A stretch of DNA of 6,539 nucleotides from Ruminococcaceae bacterium UBA5397. GTDB lineage: Bacteria > Bacillota > Clostridia > Oscillospirales > Acutalibacteraceae. The notes beneath the pieces were generated by a model, which saw only the letters and a list, made by a program, of their open reading frames with translations, was not told where the DNA came from and did no database searches. Both the position numbers and the translations under genes were made by a program. Each line of letters opens with the position of its first letter. Within the stretch, counting starts at the first letter, position 1. Positions 1 to 6,397 of the stretch are shown one piece after another. The stretch lies in NCBI GenBank assembly GCA_002411615.1, contig DHOF01000038.1:1-6539 (forward strand), written 5' to 3'.

Positions 1-1209
1 TAATTTTCCGTGAAATTCTTCTTCTACGGCTGCCTTAACGCCTGCCAGCCCGACGCCACGGTATATATTTCCCGTTTGCTTATCAAATTTTGTGGAAAAT
101 CCCATTTGAAAAATTTTAGTCAGATTCTTCTCTGCAATTCCCGGGCCGTCATCCCGCACTGAAAATACATAAAAATTGCCTTCCTGCTGTTCAAAAATTT
201 CAACCAGCCCCGAAGAGCGCACCGAAGCGATTGCTTCAATCGCATTGCTTTCGAGATTTTTAAGAATGGCCATAAGAGAATAATGTTTATCTGTAAGAAA
301 ATCTTTTTGATAGCGAAAATCCAGTTTGATATCCAGGTTTTTAGACTCCATCATTCGATAAGTGGATTCCTGCAAAATATTCAGGATATCTTTAAGGTGC
401 ATCTTCTTTTCCGGATACTGCTCATCGACCTCTTTTTCAATTCCTTGAATAATTCTAAGATAATCTTTTTTGATCTCATGCACATCCCGTGCAATTGCTA
501 AAGACAGCTTTTGTGTTTCCTGCGGAACATCCAAATCGGAAAGCATCTCATATAAATGATAAGCATTTCCCATGATTGCTTCTACATTTTCAGTATTCTT
601 GCGCATAAAATAAAGTTCTGTTTTGAGGCTGGTCGTCATCAAAAACAAACGTTGATATCGCTTTTCATGTTCCTCCTTTGTGAGCAATGTCCGATAATTC
701 TTTAGGAGGATCAGTAAAACCACCACAATAACGGTTCGAATCGCAGCAACCTCAAACAGATAGAGGACTCTCTCTGCCTGTACCAATGTAAAAAACAGCT
801 TACTGCGAACCAGCGTTTCAAAAAGATTGGAAATAAAATCACAGCTGAACGCCGCCAAAGTCAAGCGGGTAACAGAAGCCGTATACTTATTTTGAACCAT
901 CATCTCAAAAAAGAGACCATAGCACAGGAAGAAAAGTCCTCCTGGAAGGATTGTCTGCATACTGCCAATGACGCCTTGTCCGCTTACAATCGCCAATGCC
1001 CAGCGAAAAAGGAATACCATACAGGAAACACACCCGCAGGTCGCAAGTGAACTTTCTTCCTTATTAATCGTCGTCAAAAGGATTGGCAAAATAGCAACAG
1101 CCAAAGAAACACGAAAATCATCAAGAAAGATATTCCAGTAAATCTGAGAGATTACCGCAGTGACAGCTCCTGTCAGAAGATTCATTTTCCATTGTCTTCT
1201 GCGATTCAT
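1..1209 (-). CDS. Sensor histidine kinase, GlnK/YcbA-like (C-terminus cut off by window edge)
   Basis: The reading frame is open from an ATG at 1207-1209 to the left edge, giving 403 residues without a stop. Residues 1-170 are hydrophobic, with about five or six membrane segments (near 10-28, 33-47, 58-77, 85-105, 112-130, 150-170), followed by a charged linker. The phospho-acceptor region carries DVHEIKKDY, with His244 the likely phosphorylated residue. The GHKL ATPase domain shows an N box (NLESNAIEAI, Asn318 and Asn322), a G1 box (DDGPGI, 353-358), GFSTK (370-374) and a G2 box (GVGLAG, 385-390). Only the last roughly 25-30 residues should be missing. The multi-membrane input domain without PAS and the HEIKKD motif resemble Bacillus GlnK (YcbA), a glutamine-responsive kinase that works with GlnL. 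By family habit a response regulator would lie just beyond the left edge. The ligand is unknown. A TTG at 1213-1215 is an alternative start (see the ribosome binding site entry). Confidence 0.93.
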   Translation of the reverse strand, partial: MNRRRQWKMNLLTGAVTAVISQIYWNIFLDDFRVSLAVAILPILLTTINKEESSLATCGCVSCMVFLFRWALAIVSGQGVIGSMQTILPGGLFFLCYGLFFEMMVQNKYTASVTRLTLAAFSCDFISNLFETLVRSKLFFTLVQAERVLYLFEVAAIRTVIVVVLLILLKNYRTLLTKEEHEKRYQRLFLMTTSLKTELYFMRKNTENVEAIMGNAYHLYEMLSDLDVPQETQKLSLAIARDVHEIKKDYLRIIQGIEKEVDEQYPEKKMHLKDILNILQESTYRMMESKNLDIKLDFRYQKDFLTDKHYSLMAILKNLESNAIEAIASVRSSGLVEIFEQQEGNFYVFSVRDDGPGIAEKNLTKIFQMGFSTKFDKQTGNIYRGVGLAGVKAAVEEEFHGKL

Positions 1210-1221
1210 GAGCAATCCGAA

Positions 1222-1227
1222 TCCTTT
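1222..1227 (-). promoter_or_regulatory. Ribosome binding site of the histidine kinase gene
   Basis: The minus strand reads AAAGGA. It lies 12 bases from the ATG at 1207-1209 and 6 bases from an in-frame TTG at 1213-1215. The spacing slightly favours the TTG, which would add two residues; the ATG is the more usual codon. Either choice leaves the protein essentially unchanged. Confidence 0.55.
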
Positions 1228-1336
1228 CTGAAATTCCAGCAAAATTTAACCATACACATTCTAAATCATGAAGAGCTTCAAAAGTTATTTATGTTTCAAA
1301 AATAAAGTAGAAAGTTACAGTTGAAATATTAAATAA

Positions 1337-1365
1337 ATTATAACATATCTAAAAGCAAAACAGAA
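1337..1365 (-). promoter_or_regulatory. Predicted extended -10 promoter for the histidine kinase gene
   Basis: On the minus strand a perfect TATAAT (1337-1342) is preceded by TG one base upstream, making TGTTATAAT, an extended -10 element. Seventeen bases further up is TTCTGT (1360-1365), a poor -35 match, which an extended -10 promoter can tolerate. The transcript would start near 1330 and carry a leader of about 120 bases. A short dyad, TGAAG-AG-CTTCA, lies in that leader at 1269-1280; its role is unknown. Confidence 0.5.
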
Positions 1366-1507
1366 TAGCCATTTAAAATTTCTTTATAAAGTGAACTAAA
1401 TCTGTTGATAATTTTGTCTTTATTGTTTTTTCTCAGATATCTGCTCCAAATATTTATTTTCTAAAAATTTCTGCAGCACCAAAAATGATTGGATGGAGCT
1501 TGTTTTA

Positions 1508-2164
1508 CTAAAAGACATCTGTGCAAAGCCAATCTTTAAGGCAAACTAAAGACTTAAAAACCCGATCGTAAAAAGGTTCTAATTCCTTAGTAGGCGCCAC
1601 CTGATCCGGTATCATCACCACAAGCATCCCGGCACGGCGGGCCGATTGAAGCCCATTGGGAGAATCTTCTATCGCAATCGTTTCCTGAGGCGCAGTGCCG
1701 AGAGCCTTACAGGTATTGCAGTAAATTTCAGGATTCGGTTTACTATGCTCAACGGTATCTCCCGTTACAATCACTTCAAAGTAATCTTCAATCCCGGCTT
1801 CTTTTAAATGCGCGATCGTTTTTACCCGCCTGGTAGAAGTAGAAAGCGCCACCGGAATTTTTGCTTCTTTTAGGTAAGATAAAATTTCCAAAACACCGGG
1901 CTTCATCGGAAGCCCCTCTTTGGAAAGTTCTTCTTCAAAAATTTCCGAACAGCGGGTACGAAAGTCATCGTAGGGAAAATCTTTTCCATATTTTTCAGAA
2001 AACAAAATTCTGGTATCCTCATAATTAAGTCCCATTCCACGGTTTAAAAGCTTTTCAATTCCTGGAAGGTTCCACTCTCTTCCAACCTGAACCCATGTGC
2101 TTTTACTAATTCGTTCTGTATCGAATAAAACACCATCCATATCGAATGCAATCGCTTTGATCAT
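1508..2164 (-). CDS. HAD-superfamily hydrolase, beta-phosphoglucomutase-like
   Basis: A complete 218-residue cytoplasmic protein of the usual length for HAD subfamily IA phosphatases and beta-phosphoglucomutases. Motif I is DMDGVLFDTE, with Asp8 as the nucleophile and Asp10 as the acid/base. A helical cap domain follows at about residues 15-85. Motif II is ALSTSTRR (106-113), motif III is Lys142 in SKPNPEIY, and motif IV is IEDSPNG with Glu166 and Asp167 for magnesium. This set is in the same order and nearly the same positions as in beta-phosphoglucomutase (Asp8, Asp10, Ser114, Lys145, Glu169, Asp170). The family covers sugar-phosphate phosphatases, phosphoglycolate phosphatases and mutases, and the substrate cannot be fixed from sequence. 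The start is ATG at 2162-2164 with AAGGAG at 2172-2177. It follows the YdcF-like gene by 14 bases, so the two are co-transcribed. Confidence 0.92.
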   Translation of the reverse strand: MIKAIAFDMDGVLFDTERISKSTWVQVGREWNLPGIEKLLNRGMGLNYEDTRILFSEKYGKDFPYDDFRTRCSEIFEEELSKEGLPMKPGVLEILSYLKEAKIPVALSTSTRRVKTIAHLKEAGIEDYFEVIVTGDTVEHSKPNPEIYCNTCKALGTAPQETIAIEDSPNGLQSARRAGMLVVMIPDQVAPTKELEPFYDRVFKSLVCLKDWLCTDVF

Positions 2165-2178
2165 AAAATAACTCCTTC

Positions 2179-3177
2179 TCAGTTACTGCAGCTAACTAAA
2201 TAAAAAAGCAGCCACGGAATCATTGGCACTAGAAATCCCCATTTAAACTGCCGCATCACCGCAACATACTCTCGGATCACCGCGCTGGGCCAATAATAAA
2301 GAGCTGTTTTGCTCCCAACCCCTTGAGCATCAATCCCAATTTTTCTGGCATAAAGGCTTGTACGGAATACATGGTAATTACTCGTAACAAAAATACAGCG
2401 ATACGGCCTTCTAATTGGGTCGAGCAGTTTCCGACAAAACTGAAGATTTTCAAAAGTCGTCTTTGATTCTTTTTCCATCAGAATTTTTGAATCCGGAATT
2501 CCTCTTTTAATCAGATAATCCCGCATTGCCTCTGCTTCTGAGATTGTCTCATCTGCTCCTCTTCCACCGGAAACCACAAATTTTGCCCGACAACCGCCCT
2601 TTCGATAGACCTCTATTCCCTTTTCAATTCTACCTGTCAAAAGCGGTGAGACCTGATTTCCATGAAGCAGTCCCGCTCCATGAATAATGACATAGTCACA
2701 ATTTACTTCTTTCGGTAGATGGCTATATAAAAAAGAATAGAGCAAAAATGCGACAAAGGTAAAACCAATATAGGCACTCAAAAGGATGATCAAAATCACA
2801 AAAGCTGTTTGATTTACTGACATGTTTTGTTCTATGACAGTCATATAAAGGAGCAAACCGACCACCAGAAAGATCGCCATCCCTGCCCCAAATGACAATA
2901 AATTCTGAATCCGCCTGCCTTCTTTTCTCACCATGATGACTCCGTTAATCACGAGGAAAACAGCTACTGCTAAAATGCTTAAGGGAATCATAATTCCAAG
3001 AATTAAAAATAAAATTGTTCCAAGCAGCGAAGTATGATCGCTTTCCATCATGATGCCGGAAAAAAGAAAAAAGATCGTCGTCAGAAGGAATATGCTGTTG
3101 CGAAAACGGCGCGGCTCTCGAATGATCGAACTCACCGTCAAAGCACCGCAGATAACTCCAAAAAACAAAAAGATCAA
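2179..3177 (-). CDS. YdcF/DUF218-family protein with N-terminal membrane segments
   Basis: A 332-residue protein. Residues 1-150 are strongly hydrophobic, with about five membrane spans (near 1-18, 28-43, 50-82, 95-113, 124-148), and a last span lies at about 312-330. Between them is a DUF218 (YdcF/SanA-like) domain: VIIHGAGL (163-170), the GRIEKGIEVY helix (182-191), VVSGGRG (201-207), SEAEAMRDYL (213-222), ESKTTFENL (237-245) and FVTSNYHVFR (263-272). DUF218 proteins are linked to envelope functions. E. coli YdcF binds S-adenosylmethionine in vitro, but the reaction is not established, so no activity is assigned. The start codon is TTG (3175-3177), chosen because AGGAG lies 8 bases upstream and no in-frame ATG occurs before residue 43. 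It is the first gene of a two-gene unit with the HAD hydrolase. Confidence 0.9.
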   Translation of the reverse strand: MIFLFFGVICGALTVSSIIREPRRFRNSIFLLTTIFFLFSGIMMESDHTSLLGTILFLILGIMIPLSILAVAVFLVINGVIMVRKEGRRIQNLLSFGAGMAIFLVVGLLLYMTVIEQNMSVNQTAFVILIILLSAYIGFTFVAFLLYSFLYSHLPKEVNCDYVIIHGAGLLHGNQVSPLLTGRIEKGIEVYRKGGCRAKFVVSGGRGADETISEAEAMRDYLIKRGIPDSKILMEKESKTTFENLQFCRKLLDPIRRPYRCIFVTSNYHVFRTSLYARKIGIDAQGVGSKTALYYWPSAVIREYVAVMRQFKWGFLVPMIPWLLFYLVSCSN

Positions 3178-3185
3178 ACTTTTTT

Positions 3186-3194
3186 CTCCTCTCC
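3186..3194 (-). promoter_or_regulatory. Ribosome binding site that fixes the TTG start of the YdcF-like gene
   Basis: The minus strand reads GGAGAGGAG, with the AGGAG core 8 bases before TTG at 3175-3177. It settles the start against a nearby ATG at 3200-3202, which opens only a different frame. Confidence 0.75.
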
Positions 3195-3231
3195 GGGTTC
3201 ATGCTGCAACCCTATTCCCAGAATTTTTCTC

Positions 3232-3261
3232 AAAAAAAGAGACTTTAAAAAGTCTCTTTTT
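3232..3261 (-). terminator. Rho-independent terminator of the aldo/keto reductase gene
   Basis: A perfect 13-base inverted repeat, 3234-3246 with 3249-3261, is centred on AAAGAGACTTT/AAAGTCTCTTT. On the minus strand it ends in a run of seven T (3238 to 3232). The hairpin begins inside the TAA stop codon (3260-3262) of the reductase gene. The flanking A and T runs also make it look bidirectional, but no plus-strand gene reads into it. It separates the reductase from the downstream YdcF-HAD pair. Confidence 0.85.
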
Positions 3262-4285
3262 AAATTTTCTTTCCTGCAAGTACTTCTTTATAATCTTTTA
3301 GATTTTCTTCCAGAAGTCTTGGCGTATTTAGCCCATACGGACATTTTTTCATACAGGCACCACAATGCAGGCAATTTTCTATCTTTTTCATCTTTTGCTG
3401 GAATTCCTGTGTTAAATATGCTTTGGAAGGTGCTCTTCTCAAAAGCAGTGACATTCTGGCGCAGTTATTGATCTCAATTCCCGCAGGGCACGGCATACAA
3501 TAACCACAGCCTCGGCAGAAATCCCCCTGCAGAGTTTTTCGATCCTCATTGATTATTTTTTCATATTCCAAATTCATTTTCGGAGGATTCTCCTGAAAAG
3601 ATAAAAATTCGTCCAATTCTGACTCGCGCTGAATTCCCCAGAGCGGAAGCACCTGCGGAAACCCGCTTAAATAGGCATAGGCGGCCCCGACATTATGAAT
3701 CAGCCCGCCGGAGAGCGCTTTCATCGCTAAAAATCCCATATTTTTCTCTTTTGCACCATTGACGATCTCCAAATCTTTTTGCGTCGCAAGATAACAAAAT
3801 GGGAACTGAATCGTATCATAAAGTCCGGAATTGATCGCTTCTTTCGCAACCGAAAGGCGATGATTGGTGATCCCGATAAAGCGGATTTTTCCCTGTTCTT
3901 TTGCTTTTTCCATCGCCTCATAGAGACCTGTCCCATCTCCCGGTTTGGGACAAAAAGAAGGATTATGAAATTGATAAATATCAATATAGTCTGTTTTGAG
4001 CTTTAATAAACCGGTATCGAGATCTTTCCAGAATCCCTCTGCTGTCAAAGACGGCGTTTTGCTGGAAATATAGACTTGTTCGCGCATATCAGAAAATGCG
4101 GCGCCTAGCTTTTCTTCACTGTCGGAATAGCTGCGTGCCGTATCAAAAAATGTAATTCCGCCCTCATAAGCCCGTTTTAAAAGATGAACTGCCTCCGATT
4201 TTGAAATTCTCTGAATCGGCAATGCGCCAAATCCGTTTTTACTCACTGTAATGCCGGTTTTTCCCAAAACAACCTTTTCCATCAT
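3260..4285 (-). CDS. Aldo/keto reductase with C-terminal 4Fe-4S ferredoxin-like domain
   Basis: A 341-residue cytoplasmic protein. Residues 1-240 form an aldo/keto reductase barrel with the full catalytic tetrad: Asp48 and Tyr53 in FFDTARSYSDSE, Lys76 in ISSKTP, and His107 in YQFHNP. Residues 255-320 carry a cysteine-rich domain, CRGCGYCMPCP (Cys257, 260, 263, 266) and CLHCGACMKKCP (Cys305, 308, 311, 315), enough ligands for two 4Fe-4S clusters as in bacterial ferredoxins. The pair is a recognised family, common in anaerobes. It probably reduces or oxidises a carbonyl substrate with NAD(P)H and exchanges electrons through the clusters; the substrate is unknown. The frame starts with two ATG codons (4283-4285 and 4280-4282) after AGAGGG. 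The second is better spaced, so Met2 may be the true start. It has its own promoter and terminator and is probably transcribed alone. Confidence 0.94.
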   Translation of the reverse strand: MMEKVVLGKTGITVSKNGFGALPIQRISKSEAVHLLKRAYEGGITFFDTARSYSDSEEKLGAAFSDMREQVYISSKTPSLTAEGFWKDLDTGLLKLKTDYIDIYQFHNPSFCPKPGDGTGLYEAMEKAKEQGKIRFIGITNHRLSVAKEAINSGLYDTIQFPFCYLATQKDLEIVNGAKEKNMGFLAMKALSGGLIHNVGAAYAYLSGFPQVLPLWGIQRESELDEFLSFQENPPKMNLEYEKIINEDRKTLQGDFCRGCGYCMPCPAGIEINNCARMSLLLRRAPSKAYLTQEFQQKMKKIENCLHCGACMKKCPYGLNTPRLLEENLKDYKEVLAGKKI

Positions 4286-4317
4286 GGCACCCTCTTTTTT
4301 AAATCAAAACTATTTTT

Positions 4318-4346
4318 ATTATAATAAAAATTGACAAAAAGAGCAA
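4318..4346 (-). promoter_or_regulatory. Predicted promoter of the aldo/keto reductase gene
   Basis: The minus strand has a perfect TATAAT (4318-4323) placed 17 bases after TTGCTC (4341-4346). The -35 matches the consensus only in its TTG, but the -10 and spacing are ideal. Transcription would start near 4311, about 25 bases before the start codon. Confidence 0.6.
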
Positions 4347-4376
4347 TCTTTTTCCCCGGTTTTAGGAGAATTTCTC

Positions 4377-4404
4377 TTGACAAATTTTAAAGTGCTTTTA
4401 CCAT
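4377..4404 (+). promoter_or_regulatory. Predicted promoter of the HD hydrolase gene
   Basis: A perfect -35 TTGACA lies at 4377-4382. The best -10 is TACCAT (4399-4404, 16-base spacing, four of six bases), with CATGAT (4402-4407, 19-base spacing) as a poorer choice. A GAGAA-T-TTCTC dyad (4366-4376) directly abuts the -35 and could be an operator. The region diverges from the reductase promoter. Confidence 0.45.
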
Positions 4405-4421
4405 GATCTTATTTGAAGCCG

Positions 4422-4429
4422 AAAGGAGG
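4422..4429 (+). promoter_or_regulatory. Ribosome binding site that fixes the TTG start of the HD gene
   Basis: AAAGGAGG ends 8 bases before TTG at 4438-4440. The ATG at 4442-4444 is out of frame, so the TTG is the start supported by the signal. Confidence 0.8.
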
Positions 4430-4437
4430 CTCTCATT

Positions 4438-4872
4438 TTGGATGAACTGACAAAAGCTTATTTTTTCGCACAAGAAGCCCATCTTGGACAGGTTGACAAA
4501 GGCGGAAACGACTATTTTCTGCATCCGCTTGCAGTCTCAGGAAAAGTAAAGACAAGTCCTTTAAAAGTGATTGCTCTGCTCCATGATGTAATGGAAGATA
4601 CCAATTTTACCGCAGATGACTTAAAATCCGCAGGCTTTTCGAAGCGAACAATTTTAGGAGTAACAGCGCTTTCGCGCAAAAAAGGCGAATCCTATGATGA
4701 CTATCTTCTACGCCTTTCTATAAATCAGGATGCGGTCATTGTCAAGATTGCTGATCTGGAACACAACGCCGATCTCTCAAGAATTTCTGCTCCCACTCCA
4801 AAAGATTTCGCGCGTACTCAAAAATATCGTGAAAAGCTTTGTCTTCTCAAGAAAATACAGAAGAACTTTTGA
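4438..4872 (+). CDS. Small HD-domain hydrolase, stand-alone (p)ppGpp-hydrolase-like
   Basis: A complete 144-residue soluble protein made of a single HD domain. It follows the Rel/SpoT hydrolase pattern: EAHLGQ (13-18), His29 in FLHPLAV, His49-Asp50 in ALLHDVMEDT with Glu53 and Asp54, and Asp106 with Asn110 in KIADLEHNADLSR. These match the metal ligands and catalytic acid pair of (p)ppGpp hydrolases. There is no synthetase, TGS or ACT domain, and the length fits small alarmone hydrolases such as MESH1. One deviation is visible: the region after EAHLGQ reads VDKGG rather than the arginine-bearing stretch that contacts the nucleotide in Rel enzymes, so the substrate may differ. The likely role is 3'-pyrophosphate removal from (p)ppGpp or hydrolysis of a related nucleotide, which is inference. 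The start is TTG. The last 26 bases overlap the convergent AGCS gene, and no terminator is visible between them. Confidence 0.85.
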   Translation: MDELTKAYFFAQEAHLGQVDKGGNDYFLHPLAVSGKVKTSPLKVIALLHDVMEDTNFTADDLKSAGFSKRTILGVTALSRKKGESYDDYLLRLSINQDAVIVKIADLEHNADLSRISAPTPKDFARTQKYREKLCLLKKIQKNF

Positions 4873-6298
4873 CCGATCCCATTTTTTCCTTTTGCTTTTT
4901 TGTCTCCTCTGCAAAAGTATCTCGGGCAATCTCCCCGCTGAGTGCCAAAAGGCAAATCAAATTTGGCCCTGCCATTAAGCCATTCATGATATCGGAAAAA
5001 GTCCATACCGATTCCAATGGTATGGTTGCCCCTACAAGAACCGCCAGCGTATAAAAGACTCGATAAATTTTGCGGTAAGAAAGCTTTGGCAATAAATACT
5101 CTAACGCTTTTTCTCCATTATAGGCCCAACCAATAATGGTGGAAAAAGCAAACAAAGTAATTCCAACCGCAATTAGCTTTCCTCCAAAAGGCCCGAGAAC
5201 TGTTTCAAAAGCAGCAATGGTCAAAGCCGCTCCCTCAACCGGATTTCCGTTAGAATCGGTGATTCCCAGTACGCCGGAAGCAACGATTGCAAGCCCGGTT
5301 ATCGTACAGATAACCGTCGTGTCAAAAAAGACTCCGGTCATGCTGAGATAGCCGATTTCTACAGGGTCTTCCGAAGAAGCTGCCGCCGCTGTAAATGTAG
5401 CGGAACCCATCCCTGCCTCATTGGAAAAAACGCCGCGGGCAATTCCCCATTCCGCTGCTCTCTGCATGGAGGCCAAAATAGTTCCTCCTGCTCCTGCCGC
5501 CGCCGCTTTAGGGGAGAAGGCAAGACGAAAAATTTCAACGATCCCGCTGGGAAGATTTTGAAAGTTTCCAAGAATCACAATTATTCCACCGATCAAATAA
5601 AAGATTGACACGGCTGGAACCAAAGCAGAGGAAATTTTAGAAATACTGCGAATTCCTCCAATTAAAATGATAAAAGTTAACACCATCAGCACGATTCCGC
5701 TGATGGTCGGCGAAACTCCAAAAGTCACATAAAGTGCTTCCGATACAGAATTTGCCTGCGTCATATTTCCGATTCCAAAGGATGCCAATACTGCAAAAAC
5801 CGCAAAGAGAATTGCTAGTATTCTCCCGATAGAATGAAAAGGGAAACGCTCCTGCAGCGGATACATGGATCCTCCAATTATTTCCCCCAATTTATTTTTT
5901 CTGCGGTACTTTGCCGCCAACATACATTCCGCATATTTTGTAGCAAGTCCCAAGAGCGCTGAAATCTCCATCCAAATCAGTGCGCCCGGACCGCCTAAGA
6001 CCAATGCGGTAGAAACCCCAACAATATTTCCTGTACCGATGGTAGAGGCAAGCGCCGTCATCAAAGCAGAAAAGGGAGAAATTCCACCATCTTTGACGGT
6101 ACTGCGTGCTTTCGAACTAAGTGCAAAGTGCAAAGACTTCGAAAGATTTTTCCATGGCAGAAAGTGAAGACGCAAAGTTAGAAAAGCTCCGGTTCCCATC
6201 AGCAGAGCCAACAGTCCCGGCCCCCAGATAAAAGCATCAACCGTCTCTAAAAAATACAATATCAGTGCCTCCAAAATGATCAGAATTAATCTTATCAT
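4847..6298 (-). CDS. AGCS-family amino acid:sodium symporter (AlsT/GlnT type)
   Basis: A 483-residue inner-membrane transporter of usual family length with about ten or eleven membrane segments. It moves alanine, glycine or glutamine with sodium (or protons). Family signatures are plain: ALASTIGTGNIVGV (82-95), GGPGALIWMEISALLG (102-117) then ATKYAE (119-124), FGIGNMTQANSVS (174-186), AAEWGIARGVFSNEAGMGSA (281-300), FFDTTVICT (324-332) and FAFSTIIGW (383-391). The C-terminus is short and charged. The start is ATG at 6296-6298, because AAAGGAGG lies 10 bases upstream and the next residues, MIRLILIILEALI, are the normal family N-terminus. The frame is open 35 codons further up, to 6403, but that extension covers the ribosome binding site and predicted promoter. 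Family members near GlnK-type kinases transport glutamine, but substrate cannot be set from sequence. Confidence 0.94.
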   Translation of the reverse strand: MIRLILIILEALILYFLETVDAFIWGPGLLALLMGTGAFLTLRLHFLPWKNLSKSLHFALSSKARSTVKDGGISPFSALMTALASTIGTGNIVGVSTALVLGGPGALIWMEISALLGLATKYAECMLAAKYRRKNKLGEIIGGSMYPLQERFPFHSIGRILAILFAVFAVLASFGIGNMTQANSVSEALYVTFGVSPTISGIVLMVLTFIILIGGIRSISKISSALVPAVSIFYLIGGIIVILGNFQNLPSGIVEIFRLAFSPKAAAAGAGGTILASMQRAAEWGIARGVFSNEAGMGSATFTAAAASSEDPVEIGYLSMTGVFFDTTVICTITGLAIVASGVLGITDSNGNPVEGAALTIAAFETVLGPFGGKLIAVGITLFAFSTIIGWAYNGEKALEYLLPKLSYRKIYRVFYTLAVLVGATIPLESVWTFSDIMNGLMAGPNLICLLALSGEIARDTFAEETKKQKEKMGSVKSSSVFS

Positions 6299-6308
6299 TC
6301 TTATGAAA

Positions 6309-6316
6309 CCTCCTTT
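6309..6316 (-). promoter_or_regulatory. Ribosome binding site that fixes the AGCS symporter start
   Basis: The minus strand reads AAAGGAGG, 10 bases before ATG at 6296-6298. It is the only strong site near the 5' end of the open frame and argues against the 35-codon longer version. Confidence 0.8.
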
Positions 6317-6326
6317 CAAAATATCC

Positions 6327-6397
6327 ATTGGGAAAATAACAGTCCATTCAAAAATAAGTTCTAAAAAAATGTCCGATAGATTGTTGATTTTCCCAAT
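6327..6397. repeat. Perfect 11-base inverted repeat with 49-base spacer in the AGCS leader
   Basis: ATTGGGAAAAT (6327-6337) and its exact reverse complement ATTTTCCCAAT (6387-6397) lie 60 bases centre to centre. The right arm overlaps the predicted -10 box of the AGCS gene, and the left arm lies about 10 bases upstream of its ribosome binding site. It may be a pair of protein sites, or an RNA stem if transcription begins upstream of 6400. It is perfect and non-coding under the chosen start; function is inference. Confidence 0.6.

Larger units (their letters stand above)
1210..1507. other. 298-base AT-rich intergenic region between HAD and kinase genes
   Basis: The region is very AT-rich and holds no convincing gene. 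It contains the predicted kinase promoter (1337-1365), the leader dyad (1269-1280) and a 10-base palindrome CAGATATCTG (1434-1443). I see no GC-rich hairpin followed by a T-run after the HAD stop at 1508, so readthrough from the YdcF-HAD unit into the kinase gene cannot be excluded. No known riboswitch fold was recognised. Confidence 0.5.

Noticed and set aside
283..501. Open frame of 72 codons on the plus strand
   Set aside because: It is antisense to the kinase ATPase domain, whose motifs are intact on the minus strand.
1268..1324. Possible 18-residue peptide on the plus strand starting at ATG 1268-1270
   Set aside because: There is no ribosome binding site and no recognisable sequence, and it runs against the leader of the kinase gene.
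1434..1443. Palindrome CAGATATCTG, considered as a terminator for the HAD gene
   Set aside because: It is too short and AT-rich, and the minus strand continues with A-rich rather than T-rich sequence.
2945..3202. Open frame of 85 codons on the minus strand starting at the ATG near the YdcF start
   Set aside because: It overlaps the well-supported DUF218 gene in another frame, and the ribosome binding site there is correctly spaced only for the TTG at 3177.
3034..3471. Open frame of 145 codons on the plus strand
   Set aside because: It lies antisense to the reductase and YdcF-like genes and spans their terminator. It has no ribosome binding site, and its composition is not protein-like.
4331..4336. 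Perfect TTGACA on the plus strand upstream of the HD gene
   Set aside because: At normal spacing the -10 position is CCCCGG, so it cannot serve as a standard promoter; TTGACA at 4377 is better placed.
4889..4917. Inverted repeat CTTTTGC/GCAAAAG near the end of the AGCS gene, considered as a terminator
   Set aside because: The stem is only 7 bases with a 15-base loop, no T-run follows it, and it lies within coding sequence.
6299..6394. Glycine or glutamine riboswitch, or T-box, in the AGCS leader
   Set aside because: The leader is short and AT-rich and shows none of the conserved cores of these RNAs that I can recognise.
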